A stretch of 64,000 nt of DNA from Gordonia sihwensis NBRC 108236 (GCF_000333035.1 NZ_BANU01000013.1:1-64000), one strand, 5' to 3'. Counted from the first letter of the stretch, positions 50,110-60,154 are shown. Numbers and translations are program-made. Notes: generated from the letters alone by a model not told the origin.

Positions 50110-51489
50110 TCAGCGATCGGTGAGCGCCGAGTGGGCCGCGCTGGCCCACTCGCGCCACTGCGCGGCCTGTTGCCGCAGCTCCGCGGCCTCACGGTCGCGT
50201 CCCGCGGCGGCGGCCTTCTCGGCCTGCTCGTCGAGCTTGTCGGCGCGCTCGGTGAACTGCGCGGCGCGCGCCTGCGCCTCCGGGTCGGTGCGTGCCCAGT
50301 CGGCGTCCTCGGCGTCGCGCAGCCGCTTCTCGAGCGCCCGCGCACGGCTCTCGAGTCTGTGCATCTGTTCGCGCGGGACCTTGCCGATCTCGTCCCACTT
50401 CTCGCGGAAGGTACGGAACTCGCGCCGCGCGGTCTCCAGATCGGCCGCCGGATCGATCTTCGCCTCGGCCTCGTCGAGCAGTGCGGTCTTGGCCTTCGCG
50501 TTCTCCGCGAACTCGGCGTCACGCTCGGAGTTCACCGCGTTGCGGGCCTGGAAGAAGACATCCTGTGCGGCCTTGAACCGGAGCCAGAGCGCCTCGTCGG
50601 TGTCGCGCGGTGCGCGACCGGCGGCCTTCCATTCGGCCAGGAGTTCGCGGAACTTGGCCGCCGTGGGGCCCCAGTCGGTGGAGTCCGACAGCGCCTCGGC
50701 TTCGGCGATCAGTTCCTCCTTGCGCGCCTTGGCTCCCGCCCGTTCGCGGTCGAGTTCGGCGAAGTGCGCACCGCGACGCCGGTTGAACGCGTCCCGCGCT
50801 TTCGAGTAACGCCGCCACAGCGCATCGTCGGTCTTGCGGTCGATGCCCTTGATCGTCTTCCACTCGTCCAGGATCGCCCGGAGCCGGTCGCCGCCCGCCT
50901 TCCACGAGGTGCTCTCGCTCCCGATGTGCTCGGCTTCGGCCGCCAGCGCCTCCTTGCGTTCGATCGCCGAGACACGGGCCGACTCGCGCAGGTCCTTGAC
51001 CTCCTGCGCCACATCGTCGGCGCCGGAGACGATCACCTCCAGACGGGCCGCCAGGCTGTCGACGTCACCGATGACCTGTGCGTCGGGGAGTTCGGCGAGC
51101 AGATGCGCCGCCGACGCCTGAGTCTTCCTGGGGTCGCCGGAACGGGCGGTGAGACGCTCCTCGAGGATCTCCACTTCAGTGGCCAGGTCGGCGAACTTCC
51201 GGGAGAAGTGCGCGAGGCCCTCTTCGACGGTCCCGGCCTGCCACGAGCCGATCTGGCGCTCGCCGCTCGCAGTCTTGAGCCACACCGCACCGCTCGAATC
51301 GATCCGGCCGAACTCGTTCGGATCACCCACCGGCACCGGATGGACCGGTACCGCCGGGGTCGGGCCGCCGACTGCGGGCCGGGGGACCGGACGCGGCCGA
51401 GGGCCAGGCTTCGGTCCCGGCTTCGGGCCGGGCTTGGGGGCCGACGGGCCGTTCGAGGCCGGGTTGCTCGAGTCGGGCGAGTTGATCAT
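50110..51489 (-). CDS. DUF349 repeat protein (Rv2731-like)
   Basis: 459 residues. A Pro/Lys/Gly-rich N-terminus (PKPGPKPGPKPGPRPRP) precedes helical DUF349 repeats with W-x-x-x-G/A patterns (LDEWKTIKGIDRKTDDALWR, LLAEWKAAGRAPRDTDEALW, FREKWDEIGKVPREQMHRLE). Coiled-coil, probably cytoplasmic; function unknown. The ATG at 51489 has AGAGGT upstream; the frame extends further but without homology. Divergent from the following gene. Confidence 0.86.
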   Translation of the reverse strand: MINSPDSSNPASNGPSAPKPGPKPGPKPGPRPRPVPRPAVGGPTPAVPVHPVPVGDPNEFGRIDSSGAVWLKTASGERQIGSWQAGTVEEGLAHFSRKFADLATEVEILEERLTARSGDPRKTQASAAHLLAELPDAQVIGDVDSLAARLEVIVSGADDVAQEVKDLRESARVSAIERKEALAAEAEHIGSESTSWKAGGDRLRAILDEWKTIKGIDRKTDDALWRRYSKARDAFNRRRGAHFAELDRERAGAKARKEELIAEAEALSDSTDWGPTAAKFRELLAEWKAAGRAPRDTDEALWLRFKAAQDVFFQARNAVNSERDAEFAENAKAKTALLDEAEAKIDPAADLETARREFRTFREKWDEIGKVPREQMHRLESRARALEKRLRDAEDADWARTDPEAQARAAQFTERADKLDEQAEKAAAAGRDREAAELRQQAAQWREWASAAHSALTDR

Positions 51490-51677
51490 GCGTGTACCTC
51501 TTGAATCGTCTTCGCCGCGCGTCACGGCTGCCAGATCACTGCGTGGTTCATTCACTACGAGGTTCATTCAAGCAGGCACGGCGACGGTTGTGGGCGCGGC
51601 CTGCAACATTGCCTCCCACATCGAGGCCGGGACGCCGCCGGTGCCGGGCCCGAACCGATGTTCCGCGCGCGCACCGG

Positions 51678-51683
51678 TAGCGT
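51678..51683 (+). promoter_or_regulatory. -10 box of the Rv2728c-like gene (leaderless arrangement)
   Basis: TAGCGT, 7 nt, then GTG at 51691. Heads the run through miaA and dapF. Confidence 0.55.
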
Positions 51684-51690
51684 CGAGACC

Positions 51691-52503
51691 GTGCTAGCCC
51701 TGGTTGCGATAGTCCCGAGCGCTCCGCTGCTCGTCCCCGAACTGGCCGGTCCGGCCGCCACCGACACCGAACCCGTACGCGCGGCCGTGCGTGCGGTGGC
51801 GAAGCGGCTCGGCAGCGCGGCCGATCGGTGGATCGCACTCGGCGCAGCCGATCGCGCCGGCTCCGCCGGTGCCACGGACTACCGCAGCTGCGGCGACTTC
51901 GGCGGATACGGTGTGCCGCACCCGGTACGACTCGGCGGTCCGCCGACCGAGGGCGCGCCGCTGCCCCTGTCGATGCTGATCGCGGGGTGGGTCCGCGGTG
52001 AGGCCGACGGCGGCGGAGAGCGGATCACGGTGACGCCGTGGGTGGTGGATCCGGAGTGGTCGCCGGACCAGTGCGCGGCAGCCGGACTGGAACTCGCGCG
52101 CGCCCTGTCCGACGGCGGCGATCCCGACAGCGACGATCCCGACAGCGGCGATCCCGACAGCGGCGACCGGGTGGGACTTCTGGTGGTGGCCGACGGCTGC
52201 ACCGCGTTGTCGCCGGGCGCTCCGGGCGGCGGCGAGCGGCCCTCGGCGATCGCGCTTCAGCGGCGGATCGACGACGCGCTCGCCCGCGCGGACACCGGCG
52301 CACTGGCCGCCCTCGACGCGGACGCGTGCGCCGCGGAGGGAGTCGGAGGCAGGGCCGCATGGCAGGTCCTGGCGGCCGCCTGCGGCGGTCCCGCGGCCGA
52401 TGTCGCTGTGTCTGATGTCGCAGCGGCAGAGGTGTTGTATCGCGATGCCCCGTTCGGGGTCGGTTACACCGTCGCCGTCTGGTCGCCGGGGGCGCCGCGG
52501 TGA
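51691..52503 (+). CDS. Rv2728c-like protein, LigB/extradiol-dioxygenase-like fold
   Basis: 270 residues with an N-terminal [15 protein letters not shown] and later [19 protein letters not shown], features of the class III extradiol ring-cleavage dioxygenase (LigB/MEMO-like) fold; no activity is known. Residues near 144-158 come from three 15-nt tandem repeats (DPDSGD). GTG 51691 is chosen because a TAGCGT box lies 7 nt upstream; the frame begins at 51658. The stop overlaps miaA (GTGA). Confidence 0.75.
   Translation: MLALVAIVPSAPLLVPELAGPAATDTEPVRAAVRAVAKRLGSAADRWIALGAADRAGSAGATDYRSCGDFGGYGVPHPVRLGGPPTEGAPLPLSMLIAGWVRGEADGGGERITVTPWVVDPEWSPDQCAAAGLELARALSDGGDPDSDDPDSGDPDSGDRVGLLVVADGCTALSPGAPGGGERPSAIALQRRIDDALARADTGALAALDADACAAEGVGGRAAWQVLAAACGGPAADVAVSDVAAAEVLYRDAPFGVGYTVAVWSPGAPR
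52120..52164 (+). repeat. 15-nt tandem repeat, three copies, in coding sequence
   Basis: Three copies of GATCCCGACAGCG(A/G)C at 52120, 52135 and 52150, in frame, encoding [11 protein letters not shown] length-variable stretch of the Rv2728c-like protein is likely. Confidence 0.85.
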
Positions 52504-53408
52504 CCCTCGCACCCATCGCCGTCATCGGCCCGACGGCCAGCGGCAAATCAGAACTCGCCCTCGATCTCGCCGAACACTTCGGCGGCGAGATCGTCAACGT
52601 CGACGCGATGCAGCAGTACCGCGGGATGGACATCGGCACCGCCAAGCTTCCCGTCGCCGAACGGCGGGGGATACCGCACCACCAGATCGATGTCCTCGAC
52701 GTCACCGAGACCGCCACCGTCGCCCGCTACAAGTCCGCGGCGACGGCAGACGTCGAAGCGCTTCTCGCATCGGGCCGGCTGCCGGTCATCGTCGGCGGGT
52801 CGATGATGTACATCCAGGGCCTGCTCGACGATTGGGAGTTCCCGTCGACCGATCCCGCGGTGCGGGCGAAGTACGAGGCGCTGCTCACCGAGATCGGGCC
52901 GTTGGCTCTCCACCGCAGGCTGGCCGAGGTCGACCCGGCCGCCGCGGCCACCATCCTGGACTCGGACGGCAGGCGCATCGTGCGCGCCCTCGAGGTGGTC
53001 GAGATCACCGGGGAGCCGTTCGCGGCGTCGGCGCCGTCGATCGGTGAACCGCGGTGGGGGACCCGCATCCTGACCCTCGACCGAGAGAAGGAGGCCCTCG
53101 ACGAGCGGATCCGGTTGCGCACCGCGGCGATGTTCGACGCCGGCCTTGTCGACGAGGTGCGAGCACTGTGCGAGAGCGGCCTGCGGGAGGGACGGACGGC
53201 CTCGCGGGCGATCGGCTATGCACAGGTCATCGAGTATCTCGACGGCGTCTACGACCTCGATCAGGCGCAGGAGCGTACTTTCTTCGGCACGCGACGGTAC
53301 GTGCGCCGGCAGCGGTCGTGGTTCCGGCGCGACCCGCGCGCGGTGTGGCTCGACGCCGCCGATCCCGCCCTGCTGGAGAATGCGCTCCGCGCGCTCCGCG
53401 TAGCCTGA
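52500..53408 (+). CDS. miaA: tRNA dimethylallyltransferase
   Basis: Adds dimethylallyl to A37 of tRNAs reading UNN codons, the substrate for MiaB. 302 residues: P-loop [11 protein letters not shown] (near 10-20), [30 protein letters not shown] and [18 protein letters not shown] start overlaps the upstream stop (GTGA). The stop overlaps the dapF ATG (TGATG). Confidence 0.96.
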   Translation: MTLAPIAVIGPTASGKSELALDLAEHFGGEIVNVDAMQQYRGMDIGTAKLPVAERRGIPHHQIDVLDVTETATVARYKSAATADVEALLASGRLPVIVGGSMMYIQGLLDDWEFPSTDPAVRAKYEALLTEIGPLALHRRLAEVDPAAAATILDSDGRRIVRALEVVEITGEPFAASAPSIGEPRWGTRILTLDREKEALDERIRLRTAAMFDAGLVDEVRALCESGLREGRTASRAIGYAQVIEYLDGVYDLDQAQERTFFGTRRYVRRQRSWFRRDPRAVWLDAADPALLENALRALRVA

Positions 53409-54322
53409 TGGGAGTGAAGAACTCTCCGGCGCTGACCTTCGTCAAAGGGCATGGCACCCAGAACGACTTCGTGATCCTGCCCGATCCTCAGGCACAGATC
53501 GAACTGACCGAGGACCTCGTCGTCGCCCTCTGCGACCGCCGGCGGGGACTCGGTGCCGACGGCGTTCTGCGCGTCGCGACCGCCGGATCGCTGGTGGCCG
53601 AACAGGTGCTGGAACGGCTACCCGAGGGCGTTTCGGGCGTGGACTGGTTCATGGACTATCGCAACGCCGACGGTTCGATCGCGGAGATGTGCGGCAACGG
53701 TGTGCGCGTGTTCGCGCACTACTGCCGGACCGAAGGGCTCGTCGACACCGATGCGTTCACCGTCGGTTCGCGCGCCGGGGCCCGTCCGGTCACCGTGCAC
53801 TCGGCCGACGACGCCGACGCCGACGTGAGTGTCTCGATGGGACCGGTGGCGCTGCGCGGTCCGAGCGAGGTCCGCATCGCGGGTACGACGCTGACGGGCG
53901 AGGCCGTCGACGTCGGCAACCCTCACCTGGCCTGCGTGGTCGACGGACTGACGCCCGAACGGCTCGCGACACTGGATCTCACCACCGGCGCCGAGCTGGA
54001 CTCGGCGCTGTTTCCGGACGGGGCGAACGTCGAGATCCTCACCCCGCTGACCCCGGGCGGCCCGACCCCGGCCGACGAGGCCGACTTCCATGCGCACATG
54101 CGAGTGTTCGAGCGGGGCGTCGGGGAGACCCGATCGTGCGGTACCGGCCTGGTGGCCGCCGCAGCGGCTGCGCTGTCGGGGGCCGGCAGAGACTCGGGGT
54201 CGGTCGCGGTCACAGTGCCGGGCGGCGACGTGCTGGTCACTGTCGGCGACGGCTCGGCCGTCCTGCGCGGCCCGTCTCGGCTGGTGGCCCGCGGCCGGCT
54301 CGTCGCGGGCTGGGCCGACTGA
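53408..54322 (+). CDS. dapF: Diaminopimelate epimerase
   Basis: Converts LL-DAP to meso-DAP. 304 residues with the two catalytic Cys regions MCGNG (near 95) and ETRSCGTG (near 243) and the opening [13 protein letters not shown]. Two starts are possible: ATG 53408 overlapping miaA, or GTG 53414, 7 nt after TAGCCT (53401-53406), which would make it leaderless from within miaA. Middle insertions make it a little longer than average. Confidence 0.95.
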   Translation: MGVKNSPALTFVKGHGTQNDFVILPDPQAQIELTEDLVVALCDRRRGLGADGVLRVATAGSLVAEQVLERLPEGVSGVDWFMDYRNADGSIAEMCGNGVRVFAHYCRTEGLVDTDAFTVGSRAGARPVTVHSADDADADVSVSMGPVALRGPSEVRIAGTTLTGEAVDVGNPHLACVVDGLTPERLATLDLTTGAELDSALFPDGANVEILTPLTPGGPTPADEADFHAHMRVFERGVGETRSCGTGLVAAAAAALSGAGRDSGSVAVTVPGGDVLVTVGDGSAVLRGPSRLVARGRLVAGWAD

Positions 54323-54385
54323 GCGGGCACCCGCGGGAAATCCGGATGCGTTCCGGTGCCGGTCGGGGGCACAATGGATGTACAT

Positions 54386-55864
54386 ATGACTGAACTGACC
54401 AAAGAATCTGCATTGGACGAATCCGCCGACGACCGGTCCGCCGAGGAGGTCCCGGGGCTCTCGGAGCGTGGACGCCCGGGCGAACCCACGGTGGGCGAAC
54501 TTCAGCTCGACGAGCGTGCCTCGCTGCAACGCGTCGTCGGCCTGTCGACCGAACTCGAGGACGTCACCGAGGTCGAGTACCGCCGCCTCCGGTTGGAGCA
54601 GGTCGTCCTCGTGGGCGTCTGGACCACCGGGAGCGTCGCCGCGGCCCGCGCCAGCATGGCCGAACTCGCCGCGCTCGCCGAGACTGCCGGATCGCAGGTG
54701 CTCGACGCCCTGATCCAGCGCCGTGGCAAACCTGATCCGGCCACCTATCTCGGCTCCGGCAAGGCCGAGGAACTCCGCGAAGTGGTGGTCGCCAGCGGAG
54801 CCGACACCGTGATCTGCGACGGTGAGCTGACGCCCGCCCAGCTGACGGCGCTGGAGAAGGTCGTCAAGGTGAAGGTGATCGACCGCACCGCGCTCATCCT
54901 CGACATCTTCGCCCAGCACGCCACCTCGCGTGAGGGCAAGGCGCAGGTGGCGCTGGCGCAGATGGAGTACATGCTTCCCCGGCTGCGCGGCTGGGGCGAG
55001 TCGATGTCGCGCCAGGCAGGTGGCCGCGCCGGCAGCAACGGCGGCGTGGGCCTGCGTGGCCCCGGTGAGACGAAGATCGAAACCGACCGCAGGCGGATCC
55101 GCGAGCGAATGGCCAAGCTGCGCAAGGAGATTCGCGGGATGAAGACGGCTCGGACGGTGAAGCGCGCGGCGCGCCGCCGGGGCGGTGTACCGGCTCTGAC
55201 GGTGGTCGGCTACACCAACGCCGGCAAGTCGAGCCTGGTGAACGCGATGACCGGCTCGGGTGTCCTCGTGCAGGACGCACTGTTCGCGACGCTCGATCCG
55301 ACCACCCGCCGCGCGCAGCTCGCCGACGGGCACGAGGTGGTCTTCACCGACACCGTCGGCTTCGTCCGGCATCTGCCCACCCAGCTGGTCGAGGCGTTCC
55401 GGTCGACACTGGAGGAGGCCGTCGACGCCGATCTGCTCGTCCACGTGGTGGATGGGTCAGACCCGTTCCCGGCCAACCAGATCTCGGCCGTCCGCCAGGT
55501 GTTGGGGGAGGTGCTCGCCGAAGAGGACCGCCCCGCGCCGCCGGAGATGCTGGTCGTCAACAAGATCGACGCCGTCGACGGCGTGACCATGACGGCGCTG
55601 CGGGCCGAGTATCCGGATGCGCAGTTCGTCTCGGCCCGGACCGGTGAGGGGCTCGACGGGCTCTTCGCCGCGATCACCGACTTCCTGCAGCGAGACGATG
55701 TGGACGCCGTCCTGCAGGTGCCGTTCGCCCGCGGAGAGGTGATCTCCCGGCTCCACCAGCACGCGCACGTGCTCGACACGGAGCACAACGCCGAAGGCAC
55801 CCGCCTGCATGTGCGGATGCCTTCTGCGCTCGCGGCCGAGTACAGCGATCTGACCGTCGCCTGA
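54386..55864 (+). CDS. hflX: GTPase HflX
   Basis: 492-residue ribosome-associated GTPase that splits stalled or hibernating 70S ribosomes. N-terminal HflX domain with VGVWTTGSVAAARASMAEL, glycine-rich linker (SRQAGGRAGSNGGVGLRGPG), then G1 GYTNAGKSS (near 275), G2 FATLDPTTRRA, G3 DTVGFVRHLP and NKID. Acidic extension of about 45 residues at the N-terminus. In-frame ATGs at 54374 and 54386; 54386 chosen. Follows dapF as in M. tuberculosis. Confidence 0.95.
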   Translation: MTELTKESALDESADDRSAEEVPGLSERGRPGEPTVGELQLDERASLQRVVGLSTELEDVTEVEYRRLRLEQVVLVGVWTTGSVAAARASMAELAALAETAGSQVLDALIQRRGKPDPATYLGSGKAEELREVVVASGADTVICDGELTPAQLTALEKVVKVKVIDRTALILDIFAQHATSREGKAQVALAQMEYMLPRLRGWGESMSRQAGGRAGSNGGVGLRGPGETKIETDRRRIRERMAKLRKEIRGMKTARTVKRAARRRGGVPALTVVGYTNAGKSSLVNAMTGSGVLVQDALFATLDPTTRRAQLADGHEVVFTDTVGFVRHLPTQLVEAFRSTLEEAVDADLLVHVVDGSDPFPANQISAVRQVLGEVLAEEDRPAPPEMLVVNKIDAVDGVTMTALRAEYPDAQFVSARTGEGLDGLFAAITDFLQRDDVDAVLQVPFARGEVISRLHQHAHVLDTEHNAEGTRLHVRMPSALAAEYSDLTVA

Positions 55865-55877
55865 CGGTCTCGCCCGG

Positions 55878-56135
55878 CTACTCGGCGTCGAGATCCTTGG
55901 CGACCAGTGCCGCGATCTGATCGACCGCGGCCTGGTCGTCGCTTTCGACGGTGACCGAGGCGCCCTTCTCCGCGCCGAGGGTCATGATCATCAGCGCGCT
56001 GCCCGCGTCGACCGGATCACCGCCGGCGGCGAGCGTCACCGGGACGCCGAGAGCGGTGGCCGCGTCGGCGATGATGGCGGCGGGACGAGCGTGCAGACCG
56101 ACGGCCGATCCGACGGTGACGGTGGTGCTGGGCAT
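55878..56135 (-). CDS. ptsH: Phosphocarrier protein HPr
   Basis: 85 residues, standard HPr size: VGLHARPAA with His15 (phosphorylated by enzyme I) and Ser46 in GSALMIMTLGAEKG. Ser46 is the regulatory site of HPr kinase in Firmicutes; no hprK is present and its role here is unknown. Last gene of fruR-fruK-fruA-ptsH, as in C. glutamicum. Confidence 0.97.
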   Translation of the reverse strand: MPSTTVTVGSAVGLHARPAAIIADAATALGVPVTLAAGGDPVDAGSALMIMTLGAEKGASVTVESDDQAAVDQIAALVAKDLDAE

Positions 56136-56191
56136 GGACGTGCCTTTCTTTCGGTGTGACGGCCCGAGCTGCGTGCTCGGGCCCGGGTGTT

Positions 56192-58255
56192 TCAGGCGGC
56201 CTCGGCGGGGATCGGCGTGCGCTCCCGGCTGGGCTGGTACTGCTTGGCGGCGAGGACGGCGACGGCGGAGACGATCACGCCCGCCACGATAGCGATCAGG
56301 AACTTCCACCACGTGCCGTTCATCGCGAAGAGGACGAACACGCCCCCGTGGGGTGCCCGGCACTGGACGCTCAACGCCATCGACAGCGCTCCGGTGACCG
56401 CACCGCCCAGCATCATGGACGGGATCACGCGGAACGGATCGGCGGCGGCGAACGGGATCGCGCCCTCGGAGATGAACGACGCGCCCAGCAGCCAGGCGGC
56501 CTTGCCGTTCTCGCGCTCCGGTTCGGTGAACGTCGACGGTCGGAGGGTGGTCGCCAGCGCCATCGCCAGCGGCGGAACCATGCCTGCGGCCATCACCGCG
56601 GCCATGATCTCCCACTGTGCGACGCCCGCGCCGGCGAGTCCGAGGCCGGCGACGCCGAAGGCGTACGCCGCCTTGTTGACCGGTCCGCCCAGATCGAAGC
56701 ACATCATCAGGCCGATCACGATGCCGAGGATCACCTTGGAACTGCCGGACATCGAGTTGAGCCAGTCCTCGAGCGAGGTGTTGATCCACGACAGCGGACG
56801 GGCCAGCAGAGCGAACATGATGAAGCCGGTGACGAGCGTGCCCACCAGCGGAATGATGACGACCGGTTGCAGTCCGCGCGCCCACTGGGGCAGCGGCAGC
56901 CGGGAGAGCCAGAGGGCGACGACGCCGGCCAGCAGACCGCCGACGAGACCGCCGATGAAGCCGGCGTTCACGGCGACGGCGATCAGACCCGCGGTGAATC
57001 CGGGAGCGAGACCGGGCCGGTCGGCGATCGCGTAGGCGATGTAGCCGGCCAGGACCGCCACCATGAGCCCGATCGCCAGATTGCCGATCGCGAAACTCAC
57101 TCCGCCGAGATACTGCATGAGCCCGCCCGGCGGCAGATCCCAGAGACTGTAGTGCAGTGCGTAGTACAGTCCGTCCGAGGTGCCCTCCTGCACCGTCGAA
57201 CTGCCGATCTCGTAGCCGGCCAGCAGGAAGCCGAGCGCCATCAGCAGACCGCCCGCGGCGACGAACGGGATCATGTAGCTGACACCGGTCAGCAGAGCCT
57301 GCTTGAGCTGACCTCCGATGCCCACCCGCGAGGCCGCGGGCGCCTGCGCGCCGGCGTTCGCGTCCCCGGCGACGGTGGCGGCCCGGGGATCTCGCGCCGT
57401 GCGGACCGCCTCGGCGATCATCGCATCGGGTTCGTTGATCGCGCGTTTGACGCCGGAGGCGACCACCGGCTTGCCGACGAACCGGTCGCGGCCCTTGACG
57501 CCCACATCCGTCGCGAAGACCACCACGTCCGCGGCAGCGATCACATCGGGGGCGAAGGGCGTCGAACCGGTCGACCCCTGGGTCTCCACCGCGAACTCCA
57601 CGCCGGCGCGTTCGGCGGCGAGCTTGAGGGCGTCGGCGGCCATGTAGGTGTGCGCGATCCCGGTGGGGCACGCGGTGACGGCGACGATCCGAGTGGTCCC
57701 GGGCTCGGCCGCTGGGGATTCGGTGGTCGGGGTCTCAGTTGCCGGGGTCTCAGTTGCCGGGGTCGCTGCGGGGGTCGCTGCGGCCGGGGCAGGGGCCGGC
57801 TTGCCCTCGACGGCCTCGTTGACCAGATCGACGACGGCGGCGGCGTCGGGCGCCGCGCGCAGGGCGGCGACGAAGTCGGGCCGCACGAGGGCGCGCGCCA
57901 GCGAACTGAGCACCTTCATGTGCTCGCCGGCGGCTCCCTCCGGTGCCGCGATCAGGAAGACGATGTCGGCGGGCCCGTCCGGAGCACCGAATTCTGCCTT
58001 TCGCGTCAGGCGTGCCATGGCGAGGGTGGCGGTGGTGACGGAGGCGACGCGTGCGTGCGGGATCGCGATGCCTCCGGGAAGCCCGGTCGCGGATTTGCGT
58101 TCGCGTGCCATAGCGGCCTCGGCGAGCTCGGCCGGGTCGGTGCAGCGGCCGGCGTTTGCGACCAGACCGGCGAGCGCGGCGATGACACTGTCCGCATCAG
58201 CGCCGGCGTCACCGTCGAGCAGGACCAGCTCCGGCGTGATGATCTGTTGGGACAT
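56192..58255 (-). CDS. fruA: Fructose-specific PTS enzyme IIABC
   Basis: 687 residues in order IIA-IIB-IIC. EIIA His67 in GIAIPHARV, a Pro/Thr/Ala-rich linker (about 152-187), EIIB Cys196 in VTACPTGIAHTYMAA, and EIIC with about 9-10 transmembrane helices from 315 (VGIGGQLKQALLTGVSYMIP). Transports fructose and delivers fructose 1-phosphate to FruK. Equivalent to PtsF of C. glutamicum. Separated from fruK by a 96-nt repeat-rich gap. Confidence 0.95.
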   Translation of the reverse strand: MSQQIITPELVLLDGDAGADADSVIAALAGLVANAGRCTDPAELAEAAMARERKSATGLPGGIAIPHARVASVTTATLAMARLTRKAEFGAPDGPADIVFLIAAPEGAAGEHMKVLSSLARALVRPDFVAALRAAPDAAAVVDLVNEAVEGKPAPAPAAATPAATPATETPATETPTTESPAAEPGTTRIVAVTACPTGIAHTYMAADALKLAAERAGVEFAVETQGSTGSTPFAPDVIAAADVVVFATDVGVKGRDRFVGKPVVASGVKRAINEPDAMIAEAVRTARDPRAATVAGDANAGAQAPAASRVGIGGQLKQALLTGVSYMIPFVAAGGLLMALGFLLAGYEIGSSTVQEGTSDGLYYALHYSLWDLPPGGLMQYLGGVSFAIGNLAIGLMVAVLAGYIAYAIADRPGLAPGFTAGLIAVAVNAGFIGGLVGGLLAGVVALWLSRLPLPQWARGLQPVVIIPLVGTLVTGFIMFALLARPLSWINTSLEDWLNSMSGSSKVILGIVIGLMMCFDLGGPVNKAAYAFGVAGLGLAGAGVAQWEIMAAVMAAGMVPPLAMALATTLRPSTFTEPERENGKAAWLLGASFISEGAIPFAAADPFRVIPSMMLGGAVTGALSMALSVQCRAPHGGVFVLFAMNGTWWKFLIAIVAGVIVSAVAVLAAKQYQPSRERTPIPAEAA

Positions 58256-58270
58256 GATGGCTCCCTCGGT

Positions 58271-58339
58271 GATTCTGGGGGGGTCGGGATTCTGGGGGTC
58301 GGGGATTCGGGGACTCGGAGATTCTGGGTGTCGGGGTTC
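58271..58339 (-). repeat. Degenerate GATTC(T)GGGG micro-repeats between fruK and fruA
   Basis: On the plus strand GATTCTGGGG (58271, 58288), GATTCGGGG (58304), GACTCGGAG (58312) and GATTCTGGG (58320) alternate with GGTCGGG-like units; spacing 17, 16, 8 and 8 nt, so an 8-nt base unit. The minus-strand mRNA therefore has a C-rich repeat run just before the fruA start. Confidence 0.7.
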
Positions 58340-58351
58340 TTCGCGGACGGA

Positions 58352-59299
58352 TCAGGACAGCCGGGAGACGGACACACCCGCTTCGTCGAGCAGATCCGGA
58401 GTGGGCGGCGTGGTGCCCGGCAGTGCTGCGGCCGCCGAGCCGTGAGCGACGGCACTGCGCAGGAGCCCGGCCTCGTCGGCACCGCGCAGGTGCGCGATCA
58501 GATAACCGGCGAGTGAGGCGTCGCCCGCGCCGACGGTGCTGCGGACCGCGACAGCCGGCGCGGTGGCGAACCATATGCCGTCCGGGGTGGTCAGGAGAGC
58601 GCCGGCCGCGCCCAGCGTGGTCAGCACCGTCCCGCCGGTCCGGTCGGCGAGTGTTCGGGAGGCGGCCGCTGCGACGCTGGGATCACCCTGCGCCGCAGAC
58701 CTCTCCATGCCGGCCGGATCGTCGCCGGTGAGTTCGGCGAGCTCATCGGAGTTCGGCTTCAGCAGTGCCGGACGGGCGGCGGCCACCGCGGCCAGGGGTG
58801 CGCCGGACGTGTCGACGGCCACCCGACAGTGCAGCGACGCCGTCGCGGCGAGTACCTGCGCGTACCAGTCGTCGGGGAGGCCGGGCGGCAGCGAGCCGCA
58901 CAGAGCGAGCCAGTCCGCTCCCTCGGCACGGGCCATGATCGTGGTGCGCAGCGCGGCCGCGGCCTCGGCGGAGACGGCCGTTCCGGCGTCGTTGATCTTG
59001 GTGGTGGTGCCGTCCGGTTCGGCGACGGTCAGGTTGGTCCGGACCGTCCCGTCCGCCGACACCGCCTGGTGCGGAAGGGCCACGGCGCGCAGGCTGTCGA
59101 TGAACGGGTCGTCGGCGCGGGCGGGCAGGACGGCCAGTGTGGGAAGGCCGGCGGCCCGCACCACCCGTGCGACGTTGATTCCCTTGCCGCCCGGTTGGTC
59201 GACGACGCGGGCCGCACGGTGCACCTCGCCCCTCCGGAGCGGTCCGGCGAGCTCGATCGTACGGTCGGTGCTCGGATTGGCGGTGACGGTGACGATCAT
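58352..59299 (-). CDS. fruK: 1-phosphofructokinase
   Basis: 315 residues of the PfkB family: signature 1 QPGGKGINVARVV (near 35-47), ATP-binding and catalytic signature STVGAGDASLAGY (near 252-264, general-base Asp in GAGD). Makes fructose 1,6-bisphosphate from the PTS product. Its ATG overlaps the fruR stop (ATGA). Confidence 0.95.
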   Translation of the reverse strand: MIVTVTANPSTDRTIELAGPLRRGEVHRAARVVDQPGGKGINVARVVRAAGLPTLAVLPARADDPFIDSLRAVALPHQAVSADGTVRTNLTVAEPDGTTTKINDAGTAVSAEAAAALRTTIMARAEGADWLALCGSLPPGLPDDWYAQVLAATASLHCRVAVDTSGAPLAAVAAARPALLKPNSDELAELTGDDPAGMERSAAQGDPSVAAAASRTLADRTGGTVLTTLGAAGALLTTPDGIWFATAPAVAVRSTVGAGDASLAGYLIAHLRGADEAGLLRSAVAHGSAAAALPGTTPPTPDLLDEAGVSVSRLS

Positions 59300-60066
59300 G
59301 CGATCACCACCTCGATCTCGTGGGCGCGCAGTTCGTCGGCGAAGGCCGAGTCGATCCCGGCGTCGGTCACGAGGACATCGACGTCCTCCAGGGTTCCGAA
59401 GCTCATCAGTTCCTCCCGGTTGATCTTGGACGAGTCGGCGAGGACCACCGTCGTCGTGCAGGCCGCGATCATGGCGCGTTTGGTGGCGGCCTCGTCGGCG
59501 TCGGGTGTCGACAGACCGTGCTCGAGCGACAGACCGTTGGTGCCGAGGAAGCCGACCGACGCACGGATGCGCGAGAGTCGCTCGATCGCGTCGGCGCCGA
59601 CGGAGGCACCGGTCTTGGGCCGGAGTCTGCCGCCGGTCAGCAGCACCCCGGAGCCGGGCAACTCCGCCACCACCTCGGCGATCTGCACGCTGTTGGTGAC
59701 GCAGGTCAAGCGGGCGTCGACGGGGATGGATAGAGCCAACTGCAGAGTGGTGGTCCCGGCGTCGATCACGATGGAACCGCCGTCGGCGGGCAGGAATGCC
59801 AGCGCAGCGGCACCGATGGCGCTCTTCTCGCCTCGGTGGGTCTCCTCCCGAACCACCAGATCAGGTTCGTCGACCACTGCGGCGACGTCGAGGCGTACGG
59901 CTCCGCCGTGGACGCGCACCAGATGGCCGCTGCGAGCGAGAATAGCCAGGTCGCGGCGCACGGTCTCGCCGGTCACGGAGAAGCGCGCGGCGAGATCGGC
60001 TACGGAGACGCGGCCGCGCAGGCGGACCTCGTTCGCGATCGCCGACTGGCGTTCCTCCGCGTACAT
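59296..60066 (-). CDS. fruR: DeoR-family repressor of the fructose PTS genes
   Basis: 256 residues: winged helix LAARFSVTGETVRRDLAILA (near 24-43), then a sugar-isomerase-like effector domain with IVIDAGTTTLQLA and the LGTNGLSLEHG loop that binds sugar phosphates. Equivalent to C. glutamicum FruR. ATG 60066 has GGGAGAG upstream; a longer TTG start at 60096 is less likely. First gene of the minus-strand operon, divergent from ptsI. Confidence 0.9.
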   Translation of the reverse strand: MYAEERQSAIANEVRLRGRVSVADLAARFSVTGETVRRDLAILARSGHLVRVHGGAVRLDVAAVVDEPDLVVREETHRGEKSAIGAAALAFLPADGGSIVIDAGTTTLQLALSIPVDARLTCVTNSVQIAEVVAELPGSGVLLTGGRLRPKTGASVGADAIERLSRIRASVGFLGTNGLSLEHGLSTPDADEAATKRAMIAACTTTVVLADSSKINREELMSFGTLEDVDVLVTDAGIDSAFADELRAHEIEVVIA

Positions 60067-60110
60067 CTGCTCTCCCGACTGTCCGATCTCATGCAACGAT
60101 GGGGATCGTG

Positions 60111-60154
60111 CAAAGATGTGGATCTGTGTTGATTTGGTTGGTTACGCATCTTTG
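60111..60154. promoter_or_regulatory. Inverted repeat in the fruR/ptsI control region
   Basis: CAAAGATG (60111-60118) and its complement CATCTTTG (60147-60154), 28 nt apart, in an AT-rich gap between the divergent genes. Arms separated by about three to four helical turns suit a DeoR-family tetramer. Inferred FruR operator. Confidence 0.5.
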
